Positions 1-5,851 of a DNA stretch of 6,033 bases are shown here, in pieces. Below the pieces are notes generated by a model. It was not told where the DNA came from. It did no database searches and saw only the letters and a program-made list of their open reading frames with translations. Within the stretch, counting starts at the first letter, position 1; each line of letters starts with the position of its first letter. A program made the translations under genes and the position numbers. Origin of the DNA: JAMOBE01 sp039908285 (GTDB lineage Bacteria > Pseudomonadota > Alphaproteobacteria > Rhodospirillales > Rhodospirillaceae); the NCBI GenBank assembly GCA_039908285.1, contig JAMOBE010000149.1:1-6033 (forward strand), read 5' to 3'.

Positions 1-17
1 GGGTCGAGGTCGGCCAA

Positions 18-50
18 CCCGGACGGCATGCTCGGGGCGCGCCGTCCGGG
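18..50 (+). terminator. GC-rich hairpin, possible terminator of an upstream transcript
   Basis: A perfect 10-bp inverted repeat, CCCGGACGGC at 18-27 and GCCGTCCGGG at 41-50, encloses a 13-nt loop. It is followed by GCTAATTCTT (51-60), which has several T residues but no true T-run. Position and strength fit a weak intrinsic terminator for a gene that ends before the window, or a structured intergenic repeat. An open frame crosses this stretch to a TAA at 53-55, so the very end of an upstream gene cannot be excluded. Confidence 0.4.
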
Positions 51-120
51 GCTAATTCTTACAGGATTTGCGATACACAAGGGGGGTGCCGAAGCTCCCA
101 AAATGGTGCCGGTTGCCCCA

Positions 121-162
121 CCCCCTCACCCCGGCCCTCTCCCCCTCGAGGGGGAGAGGGAG
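121..162. repeat. C/T-rich palindromic intergenic repeat
   Basis: Bases 135-160 form a perfect 26-bp palindrome with 13-bp arms and no loop, centred on CTCGAG at 145-150. It is preceded by CCCCCTCACCCCGG (121-134). This C/T-rich arm followed by its G/A-rich complement has the form of a family of small dispersed intergenic repeats found in many proteobacterial genomes; the family assignment is from memory. It lies in the noncoding leader before the ferredoxin gene, and no reading frame here looks like protein. As RNA it would form a very stable hairpin. Confidence 0.65.
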
Positions 163-220
163 TGAAGATGGCGGCTCTCACTCTTTCACCCGATCGCCCT
201 GCGCATGAAACAGTTCCCTC

Positions 221-249
221 TTGCCCAATCGGGCCGTGGCGGGTATCGA
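221..249 (+). promoter_or_regulatory. weak candidate sigma70-type promoter for the ferredoxin-mnmA pair
   Basis: TTGCCC (221-226) and TATCGA (244-249) are separated by 17 nt, ending about 50 nt before the chosen ferredoxin start. The hexamers match the consensus at only 4/6 and 3/6 positions, so this is a suggestion based on spacing and position. I saw no IscR-like site nearby. Confidence 0.2.
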
Positions 250-297
250 TGCGGGGCTTCCGGCAATAGCCGCCAGGTCAGGGAAGGTCCAGTTCAG

Positions 298-633
298 ATG
301 CCAAGGATGACGTTCATCGATCAGGACGGGACCCGACGCGACGTGGACGCGCCGGAGGGTCTATCGGTGCTGGAAATCGCTCAGAACAACAACATCGACA
401 TCGAAGGCGCCTGCGAGGGATCGCTGGCCTGCGCCACCTGTCACGTCATCATCGACGAGGCCTGGTACGGCCGGCTCAAACCGGCGAGTGACGACGAGGA
501 GGACATGCTCGACCTGGCCTTCGGCCTGACGGCAACCTCGCGGCTCGGGTGCCAGGTCATCATGTCGAAGGACCTGGACGGTCTCGTGGTCCGCCTGCCG
601 ACGGCCACCCGCAATCTGATGGTCGACCGATAA
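298..633 (+). CDS. fdx: ISC-type (adrenodoxin/FDX2-like) [2Fe-2S] ferredoxin
   Basis: A soluble one-electron carrier of 111 residues with the full adrenodoxin-type cluster signature: Cys39, Cys45, Cys48 and Cys85 (C-x5-C-x2-C-x36-C) within ACEGSLACATCH. It also has the family's acidic partner-binding helix (DDEEDMLDLAFGL, 65-77) and the SRLGCQ motif. The C-terminal LPTATRN (100-106) recalls the mitochondrial FDX2 and alphaproteobacterial ISC ferredoxins. In those systems the protein gives electrons to the cysteine desulfurase/scaffold complex during Fe-S assembly. The frame is open back to an ATG at 205, but those first 31 residues do not look like ferredoxin. ATG 298 is preceded by GGGAAGG (281-287) at a 10-nt spacing; ATG 307 is an alternative. 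It lies 13 nt upstream of mnmA and is probably co-transcribed. The family is certain; the exact physiological partner is inferred. Confidence 0.93.
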   Translation: MPRMTFIDQDGTRRDVDAPEGLSVLEIAQNNNIDIEGACEGSLACATCHVIIDEAWYGRLKPASDDEEDMLDLAFGLTATSRLGCQVIMSKDLDGLVVRLPTATRNLMVDR

Positions 634-646
634 CCGGTTCCGGATC

Positions 647-1735
647 ATGAGCCTGATCGTGGTGGCCATGTCAGGCGGGGTGGACAGCTCGACCACGGCG
701 GCGCTGCTGAAGGAACAGGGCCATGACGTGGTGGGCATCACCCTGCGCCTCTACGATCACGGCGCCGATACGGGTGAAGGCCGGACCTGCTGCGCGGGAA
801 AGGATATTCAGGACGCCCGCAGGGTCGCCGACACCATCGGCATTCCCCACTATGTGCTGGACTACGAGACCCGCTTCCGCGAGGAGGTGATCGAGCGCTT
901 CGCCGACTCCTACGCGCGGGGCGAGACACCCATTCCCTGCGTTCTCTGCAATCAGACGGTCAAGTTCCGCGACCTGATCGACACGGCACGGAGCCTCGGG
1001 GCCGAGGCGCTGGCCACCGGTCACTACGTGCGCCGGGAGGTCGGACCCGAAGGACCGGAGCTATGGCGGGCGGCGGACCTGGACCGTGACCAGAGCTATT
1101 TCCTGTTCGCCACCACCAGGCCGCAACTCGACTTCCTGCGCTTTCCCCTGGGCGGCATGCGCAAGGACGAGACCCGCGCGGCGGCGCGGCGGCTCGGCCT
1201 CACGGTGGCCGACAAGCACGACAGCCAGGACATCTGCTTCGTCCCCGACGGCGACTACGGCGCCCTGGTTGCCCGCCTGCGGCCCGCCGCCGCCGAACCG
1301 GGAGACATCGTCCACGTGGACGGGCGGAGGCTGGGCGGCCATCCGGGGGTCATCCACTTCACCGTCGGTCAGCGGCGGGGCATCGGCATCGGCGGTGGCG
1401 AGCCCCTCTACGTGGTGCGGCTCGAGCCCGACACCCGGCGAGTGATCGTCGGATCGCGAGTCTCCCTCGGACGCGACCGCCTGCGTCTCGATCAGGTCAA
1501 CTGGCTCGGTCGTGGCGACGCACTTCCGGCCGAGGGCGCGCGGGTCACCGTCAAGCTGCGCTCCCTGCACCCGCCCGTGCCGGCGGTCGTCCACGGCGAG
1601 GATGGTCACGGCGCCACGGTGGTCCTGGATGACCCCTTCCACGGCGTGGCGCCGGGCCAGGCCTGCGTGTTCTACGACGGCGAGCGGGTGCTGGGTGGCG
1701 GATGGATCCGCCGCACCGATGGCACGTCGGCATGA
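647..1735 (+). CDS. mnmA: tRNA-specific 2-thiouridylase MnmA
   Basis: A cytoplasmic enzyme that adenylates C2 of wobble uridine 34 in tRNA-Glu, -Gln and -Lys and replaces the oxygen with sulfur, giving s2U34. The 362-residue length is normal. The N-terminal PP-loop ATP-binding motif SGGVDSS is at 9-15. PCVLCN (97-102) carries the catalytic cysteine Cys101, ATGHY is at 123-127, DRDQSYFLF at 146-154, and DICFVP (195-200) carries the second catalytic cysteine Cys197. A central barrel and C-terminal tRNA-binding region follow, with the conserved GQRRGIGIG (241-249) and the closing GGGWI (350-354). Cys98 makes a CxxC with Cys101, whereas E. coli MnmA, as I recall it, has Asp at that position; the three cysteines may hold an Fe-S cluster. 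The start is the ATG 13 nt after the ferredoxin stop, with only a weak ribosome-binding site (CCGGA), which suggests coupling to the upstream gene. Confidence 0.97.
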   Translation: MSLIVVAMSGGVDSSTTAALLKEQGHDVVGITLRLYDHGADTGEGRTCCAGKDIQDARRVADTIGIPHYVLDYETRFREEVIERFADSYARGETPIPCVLCNQTVKFRDLIDTARSLGAEALATGHYVRREVGPEGPELWRAADLDRDQSYFLFATTRPQLDFLRFPLGGMRKDETRAAARRLGLTVADKHDSQDICFVPDGDYGALVARLRPAAAEPGDIVHVDGRRLGGHPGVIHFTVGQRRGIGIGGGEPLYVVRLEPDTRRVIVGSRVSLGRDRLRLDQVNWLGRGDALPAEGARVTVKLRSLHPPVPAVVHGEDGHGATVVLDDPFHGVAPGQACVFYDGERVLGGGWIRRTDGTSA

Positions 1736-1787
1736 CGGCCGCCGCCGACGGCTCAGAGCCTGAAAAAGTATCGACTTGACGATAATG

Positions 1788-1802
1788 CGGGGCTATGCCC
1801 CG
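1788..1802. repeat. perfect short hairpin between mnmA and the sensor-transporter operon
   Basis: CGGGGC (1788-1793) pairs with GCCCCG (1797-1802) around a 3-nt TAT loop, a perfect 6-bp GC stem located 52 nt after the mnmA stop. It directly follows TTGACGATAATG (1776-1787). No T-run follows, so it is not a standard intrinsic terminator. It could be an operator, an mRNA 3'-end stabiliser or chance in GC-rich DNA. Confidence 0.35.
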
Positions 1803-1837
1803 GACCCCGCTGCTACGGACGCGATCGAAAATTGCTG

Positions 1838-1866
1838 TTGCCGATTGGCCAGACAGGGAGGATACA
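1838..1866 (+). promoter_or_regulatory. weak candidate promoter for the three-gene operon
   Basis: TTGCCG (1838-1843) and GATACA (1861-1866) are spaced by 17 nt. Transcription would start near 1873, leaving a short leader before the purine-rich ribosome-binding region (about 1879-1890) and the ATG at 1903. The hexamer matches are modest (4/6 and 3/6). The gap from mnmA (167 nt) makes a separate promoter likely somewhere here, but the exact site is uncertain. Confidence 0.25.
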
Positions 1867-1902
1867 GGGGGGTGGGGTGGAGGGGAAGGGCGACACGGCG
1901 TC

Positions 1903-2697
1903 ATGAACAGCGTTGCCGTCAGGATCGGGGCGACGGTCGTCGCCATCTTCGTCTGTGCGATCGCCCTGACGGCGCTGCTCAATGTTCACAAGTTTTCCGC
2001 CCTGTTCACCGAAGTGGTGGAGGATCGGCTGGCCTTTGCCGTCGAGGACATCAGGGTCTCGGTGGAAGCCGGCCTCAATCTCGGTGTTCCGCTTGGCGCT
2101 CTCACCCGCACCCAGGATATCCTCGAGGAAAACCTGCGGCAGGACAAGGCGATCCTGTCCATCGAGGTGTTCGACCAGGGCGGCCAGGTGCTGTTCGGGA
2201 CCGACCGCGGCTTCATCGGTGATCTGGTCGCGGAGCGATGGCTGAACATCTGGAGACGGACTCCGACCGGCACGTGGACCCTGTCCGACCCTGAATCCCT
2301 GGTGGTGGGGACCGCCCTGGTCACCTCGGTGGGCGAAGCGGCGGGGGGGATCGTGCTCCGCTATTCGCGGGCGGCGCTGGCCGAGCCGATCGCAACGGCG
2401 CAGGTGTCGCTGGTCAGGCTCGGCGCCCTGCTGACCGCCGCAACCGCTGGTCTGGTGTTCGTCGGCGTGTGGCTGCTGCTGCGCCCCACCCTGATCAGCT
2501 TCCTGAGGATGGAACGCACGGCCGCAGCCGCCTGTGACGACAGCCAGGTGACATTCGCGCCGGGGGACGGTCTGCCCATGGAGGCGACCTTCGCGGCGTT
2601 TCTTGGCACCGCCGCGGAGGCCATGAAGGACATGCAGGCCGCCACCGCGGAAATCCACCGCCTGGACGAAGGCGACGACGGGGACTTCGGGCCGTGA
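1903..2697 (+). CDS. two-TM sensor-like protein with degenerate HAMP region and no output domain
   Basis: A 264-residue inner-membrane protein of unknown function. A first membrane helix (about 9-27) is followed by a periplasmic domain of about 145 residues, a second helix (about 173-194) and a cytoplasmic tail of about 70 residues. The layout is that of the sensor half of a histidine kinase or chemoreceptor. The periplasmic segment contains a PAS/Cache-like strand-turn-strand (VFDQGGQVLFG, 89-99) and aligns without gaps to the same part of the next gene's product. The tail begins with Pro195, as HAMP domains do, and has a PMEATFAAF segment (225-233) where HAMP has its DE-containing second helix. 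No kinase, GGDEF or methyl-accepting domain follows. The frame is open back to 1795, but residues from there are low-complexity. ATG 1903 directly precedes the hydrophobic helix and follows GGAAGGG (1884-1890). The stop overlaps the next start (GTGA). It is probably a regulatory partner of the downstream transporter (inference). Confidence 0.82.
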   Translation: MNSVAVRIGATVVAIFVCAIALTALLNVHKFSALFTEVVEDRLAFAVEDIRVSVEAGLNLGVPLGALTRTQDILEENLRQDKAILSIEVFDQGGQVLFGTDRGFIGDLVAERWLNIWRRTPTGTWTLSDPESLVVGTALVTSVGEAAGGIVLRYSRAALAEPIATAQVSLVRLGALLTAATAGLVFVGVWLLLRPTLISFLRMERTAAAACDDSQVTFAPGDGLPMEATFAAFLGTAAEAMKDMQAATAEIHRLDEGDDGDFGP

Positions 2698-4793
2698 CGG
2701 AGCGAACGGACACCTTTTCCCGGACACTCCTGATCCGCCTGTTCGCGCTGACGCTGGTGCTGCTGCTGGCGGCGCTCGGCACGTTCTCCTACGCGGCGAT
2801 CGGCGCCTTCGAGCGCCAGATGCTGCCGGAGATCCACCGCAAGGCCACCCTGGTTGGTCACACGGTCCGCAACGACATCGTGCGGGTCGTTGGGTACGGC
2901 ATTCCGATCGCCGAAATGATCGGCATGGGGGAGTACCTTGGCGACGTCCTGACCGCCAATCCCGACGTCCGCTATCTCCTGCTGACCGATATGGAGGGGA
3001 CGGTGCTCCATGGCGGGGGCTCGGACCAGGAGGAGGCCAGGCGCCTGATCGGCCGCCCCCCCGCCGGAGCGGCCGACCTCAAGGAGGACGAGCCCCATCG
3101 TCTGGACAAGTATCTCGATACCTCGGTCCCCATCGTCATCGATGGAACCCCGCGCGGGGTACTGCATGTGGGGGTGGCGGACGACCTGGTGCGTCGGCGC
3201 CTGGCCGCCATCGTCTATGATGCCGTGACCGTGCTGCTGGTCACCCTGCTGGTGACGTTCGAGTTCCTCTCCATCGTGGTCATGGTCCATGTGGTCGGCC
3301 CCATCCGGCGCATCGAGGAGCTGCTGCAGCGGGGGGCCCGGGGGGACTTCACCTGGCGCATTCCCGACCATGGCGGTGGCGATGAGTTCAGCCGCTTTGG
3401 CCGCGCCTTCAACGGCATGGTCCGCCGCCTCAACGAGCACTATCAGGACGTGGCGGAGGAGGCGGAGGAAACCCGTGCCGCCCAGATCGATGCCGGCATC
3501 GTCGCCCGCATCCAGGCGGTCCGGGATGGCCTTGGCCGGCGCTACCGCCTCGTGGGAGAGGCGGTGAGGGAGATGGTCAATCCCAACGCCCTGCTGCGCA
3601 TCCGCATCCCCTTCTTCCTGTTCATCCTGGCCGAGGAACTGACCCGGCCGTTCCTGCCGGTGTTCATCCGCAGCCTGCAGCAGCCGGCCCTGGGCTTGAC
3701 GCCGCAGATGGTCCTGGGATTGCCGATTTCGGCGTTCATGCTGTCGATCGCGGTGATCACCCCCTTCGCCGCCGGCTGGACCGACCGCTTCGGCGTCCGC
3801 CGGGTATTCCTCATGGGCGCCGTGCCGAGCGTCGCCGGCTTCATCGGCTCCGCCCTGGCGGTGTCGGTCCTTGACCTGATGGTGTGGCGGTCGCTGTGCG
3901 GGATCGGCTACGCCGTCATCTATATCGCCTGCCAGAGCTACGTCGCCGAGAACGCCAAGGCCGAAAGCCGGGTGAGCGGCATGGCCTTCATCATGGGCGC
4001 GGTGTTCGCCGCCGCCATCTGCGGACCGTCCCTCGGGGGCATCATGGCCGACCGCATCGGCTTTTCCACCACGTTCGCCGTGTCGGCCGTTCTCGTCCTG
4101 CTGGCCGCCATCATGATCAACAGCTCCATCGCCGGAGCAGGCACCACACGCCCGCCCCGTCCAGCGGCCGCATCCAGGCCGGCTCTTCGAATCCTGATGC
4201 GCGCCCCCCGCTTCCTGGCCCTGACGGTGTTCGCGGCGGTGCCGGCCAAGATCATCCTCACCGGCGTGCTGTTCTATCTGGTGCCGCTCTACCTGACCGA
4301 GCTTGGCGACACCCAGTCCTCCATCGGCCGGGTGATGATGGTCTATGGGCTGATGAACGTGGTGATCATGCCGGTCGCCGCCCGGTTCGCCAATCGCCTG
4401 ACCAATCTGCCGAGCCTGGTCGGGGTCGGGGCCATCATCTCCGGAGCGGGGGCGATGGCGGTGCTGGCCGCCGACAACACCTGGATGGTGGCGCTGGCGG
4501 TGACCATGGTGGGCCTGGGCCACGCCATCAGCATCGCGCCACAGCTCGTGCTGGTCCAGATCGTCTGCGAGGACGTGGACCCGACGATAACCCGGTCCAC
4601 CGCCCTTGGGGCCTTCCGCCTGGTCGAGCGCTTCGGCAACATCATCGGACCGTTCCTGGTCGCGGGACTGCTGTCGCTTTTCGGCTATTCGCGGGCGATG
4701 GCCTATACCGGAGCGCTGGTGGCGGTCGGTGGCATGATCTTCCTGGCCATTTCCGCCCTGGCCGCATCCCGGAAAGCGGAGGACGCGGCGTGA
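2694..4793 (+). CDS. sensor-HAMP-MFS fusion transporter
   Basis: A 699-residue inner-membrane protein combining two modules. Residues 1-252 form a receptor half: TM1 (about 11-33), a periplasmic PAS/Cache-like domain (34-172), TM2 (about 173-199) and a HAMP domain (about 199-252, with Pro203 and the GGDEF-like turn containing Asp230-Glu231, which is HAMP's DE motif and not a cyclase). A charged helical linker (about 250-292) leads into a complete MFS carrier of about 12 helices (303-692). MFS motif A is intact at 361-370 (GWTDRFGVRR). A motif-C-like GPSLGG at 444-449 is typical of drug/proton antiporters. Glu314, Glu315 and Arg318 lie in the first MFS helix and may serve coupling or substrate binding. 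The topology is consistent: HAMP and the MFS N-terminus are both cytoplasmic. The GTG start overlaps the upstream stop, with GGGGA at 2680-2684. The substrate is unknown. The frame is continuous throughout, so the fusion is not a frameshift artefact. Confidence 0.92.
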   Translation: MTERTDTFSRTLLIRLFALTLVLLLAALGTFSYAAIGAFERQMLPEIHRKATLVGHTVRNDIVRVVGYGIPIAEMIGMGEYLGDVLTANPDVRYLLLTDMEGTVLHGGGSDQEEARRLIGRPPAGAADLKEDEPHRLDKYLDTSVPIVIDGTPRGVLHVGVADDLVRRRLAAIVYDAVTVLLVTLLVTFEFLSIVVMVHVVGPIRRIEELLQRGARGDFTWRIPDHGGGDEFSRFGRAFNGMVRRLNEHYQDVAEEAEETRAAQIDAGIVARIQAVRDGLGRRYRLVGEAVREMVNPNALLRIRIPFFLFILAEELTRPFLPVFIRSLQQPALGLTPQMVLGLPISAFMLSIAVITPFAAGWTDRFGVRRVFLMGAVPSVAGFIGSALAVSVLDLMVWRSLCGIGYAVIYIACQSYVAENAKAESRVSGMAFIMGAVFAAAICGPSLGGIMADRIGFSTTFAVSAVLVLLAAIMINSSIAGAGTTRPPRPAAASRPALRILMRAPRFLALTVFAAVPAKIILTGVLFYLVPLYLTELGDTQSSIGRVMMVYGLMNVVIMPVAARFANRLTNLPSLVGVGAIISGAGAMAVLAADNTWMVALAVTMVGLGHAISIAPQLVLVQIVCEDVDPTITRSTALGAFRLVERFGNIIGPFLVAGLLSLFGYSRAMAYTGALVAVGGMIFLAISALAASRKAEDAA
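4778..4783 (+). promoter_or_regulatory. ribosome-binding site for the binding-protein gene
   Basis: GGAGGA lies 6 nt before the GTG at 4790. It fixes this GTG as the start of the binding protein in a frame that is open for about 300 codons further upstream. The site sits within the last codons of the MFS fusion gene. Confidence 0.75.
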
Positions 4794-5845
4794 CGATCCA
4801 TCGCCCCGCGTCTCCCCTGACCCGCCGTGCCATGCTTGCCGGTCTGGCCAGCCTGATCGGTCTAGTCGGCCTGACGGCGGGACCGGTGGCGGCGGCTGTC
4901 CCATCGCGGCGCTTCCGGATCTACATGGTGACGTTTCGCGGCTGGACCGACACCGATCGCGGCTTCAAGGACTACCTGGAGGCCAACCGCGTTCCCGTGG
5001 AGCTGGTGGTCCGCGACGCCAAGGGCGACAGGAGCGCCCTGCCCGGCATCGCCGCCGAGATCATCCGCGAGAAGCCCGACCTGGTCTACACCTGGGGCAC
5101 CACCGCCAGCGTCGAGATCCTGGGCCCCTACGACCACCCCGACCCTCTCCGCCACGTCACCACCGTTCCGGCCGTGTTCGCCAACGTGTCCGATCCCATG
5201 GAGGCCCGGCTGCTGCCCAACGGCTCGGGCTCGGGACGCAACGTGGCGGGCTCGACCTATCTGGTGCCGATGGAGACCCAGATCAGGACGCTACGCTCCT
5301 ACCGGCCGGTCGCGCGGCTGGCCGTGATCTACAGTCAGGCCGAAAGCAACTCCCGCCAGGCGGTGGCCGAGGTGCGACGCCTGGCCGCCGCCGGCGGTTT
5401 CCAGGTGATCGAGCGTCCCATTCTCACCCCCGCCGGCGAGGCGCCCCGCGCCGATCAGCTGCCCGGCCTGGTGGCCGAGGTGGCGGCCGAGAAGGCGGAT
5501 TTCCTGTACATCCCGCCGGACTCGTTCCTCTCGACCCACAAGAAACTGCTGACGGCAGCGGCGCTGGAGGCCAGGCTGCCGACCTTCGCCGCCGCCGAGG
5601 GAACCCTGATGGGCTCGGACGCCCTGATGGGTCTGATCAGTCGTTATTACAACATCGGCAAGCTCACCGCCTCCCTGGCCCAGCGCATCCTGGTGGGCGG
5701 AGAGAACCCGGCCACCATGCCGCTGTCCACCCTCAGCCGCTATTCCCTGGTGCTGAACATCCGGGTAGCCCGCGCCCTTGGCGTCTATCCGCCAATGCGG
5801 CTTCTGAAAATCTCCGACGTGGTGGAAGACTTAGTCGAGAAGTGA
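4790..5845 (+). CDS. periplasmic substrate-binding protein, ABC_sub_bind (DUF534-like) family
   Basis: A 351-residue exported ligand-binding protein. The N-terminus has a twin-arginine signal-like motif (TRRAML, Arg12-Arg13), a hydrophobic stretch (about 14-33) and a likely signal-peptidase site after AAA (34-36). I see no cysteine, so it is not a lipoprotein. The mature part has the two-lobed layout of PF04392 proteins: LVYTWGTTAS (98-107), VPAVFANVSDP (126-136), the GRNVAGST turn (149-156), RLAVIYS (176-182) opening the second lobe, and ADFLYIPPDS (236-245). Family members bind small molecules, some of them aromatic amino acids, and are often near ABC genes; none is present here. The GTG start overlaps the MFS stop (GTGA) and has a good ribosome-binding site. 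Three in-frame stops (TGA TAA TAA, 5843-5851) end the operon. It probably delivers ligand to the sensor domains or carrier encoded upstream (inference). The ligand cannot be read from sequence. Confidence 0.9.
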   Translation: MTIHRPASPLTRRAMLAGLASLIGLVGLTAGPVAAAVPSRRFRIYMVTFRGWTDTDRGFKDYLEANRVPVELVVRDAKGDRSALPGIAAEIIREKPDLVYTWGTTASVEILGPYDHPDPLRHVTTVPAVFANVSDPMEARLLPNGSGSGRNVAGSTYLVPMETQIRTLRSYRPVARLAVIYSQAESNSRQAVAEVRRLAAAGGFQVIERPILTPAGEAPRADQLPGLVAEVAAEKADFLYIPPDSFLSTHKKLLTAAALEARLPTFAAAEGTLMGSDALMGLISRYYNIGKLTASLAQRILVGGENPATMPLSTLSRYSLVLNIRVARALGVYPPMRLLKISDVVEDLVEK

Positions 5846-5851
5846 TAATAA

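Noticed and set aside
205..297. Longer ferredoxin starting at ATG 205
   Set aside because: The 31 extra residues do not resemble any ferredoxin N-terminus. ATG 298 has a purine-rich ribosome-binding site and matches the usual length.
1061..1642. 193-codon minus-strand open frame within mnmA
   Set aside because: mnmA is unmistakable on the + strand with all its motifs; this is a shadow.
1776..1786. TTGACG and GATAAT as a sigma70 promoter
   Set aside because: The two hexamers overlap. Neither has a good partner at 16-18 nt (GCCTGA upstream, CCCGGA downstream).
1795..1902. Longer first sensor protein starting at ATG 1795
   Set aside because: The extra 36 residues are low-complexity (G/R-rich), the ATG lies in the hairpin, and the purine-rich ribosome-binding region points to ATG 1903.
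1813..2727. 304-codon open frame on the minus strand
   Set aside because: Antisense shadow of the first sensor gene, with low-complexity, charged composition and no motifs.
3288..3449. Reading the fusion protein as a histidine kinase, GGDEF cyclase or chemoreceptor
   Set aside because: The sequence after HAMP has no H-box, ATPase, methyl-accepting hairpin or cyclase domain. The GGDEF string at about 228-232 is the HAMP DE turn by position. The rest is clearly MFS.
3884..4789. Upstream extension of the binding-protein frame by about 302 codons
   Set aside because: This part is out of frame with the clear MFS helices, reads as R/G/H-rich nonsense, and would bury the signal peptide. The GTG at 4790 with GGAGGA is the sensible start.
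2361..4904. 847-codon open frame on the minus strand
   Set aside because: It lies antisense to the sensor and MFS genes. Its translation is dominated by H, Q, D, G and R without any recognisable fold or hydrophobic pattern, as expected for a shadow of GC-rich coding DNA.
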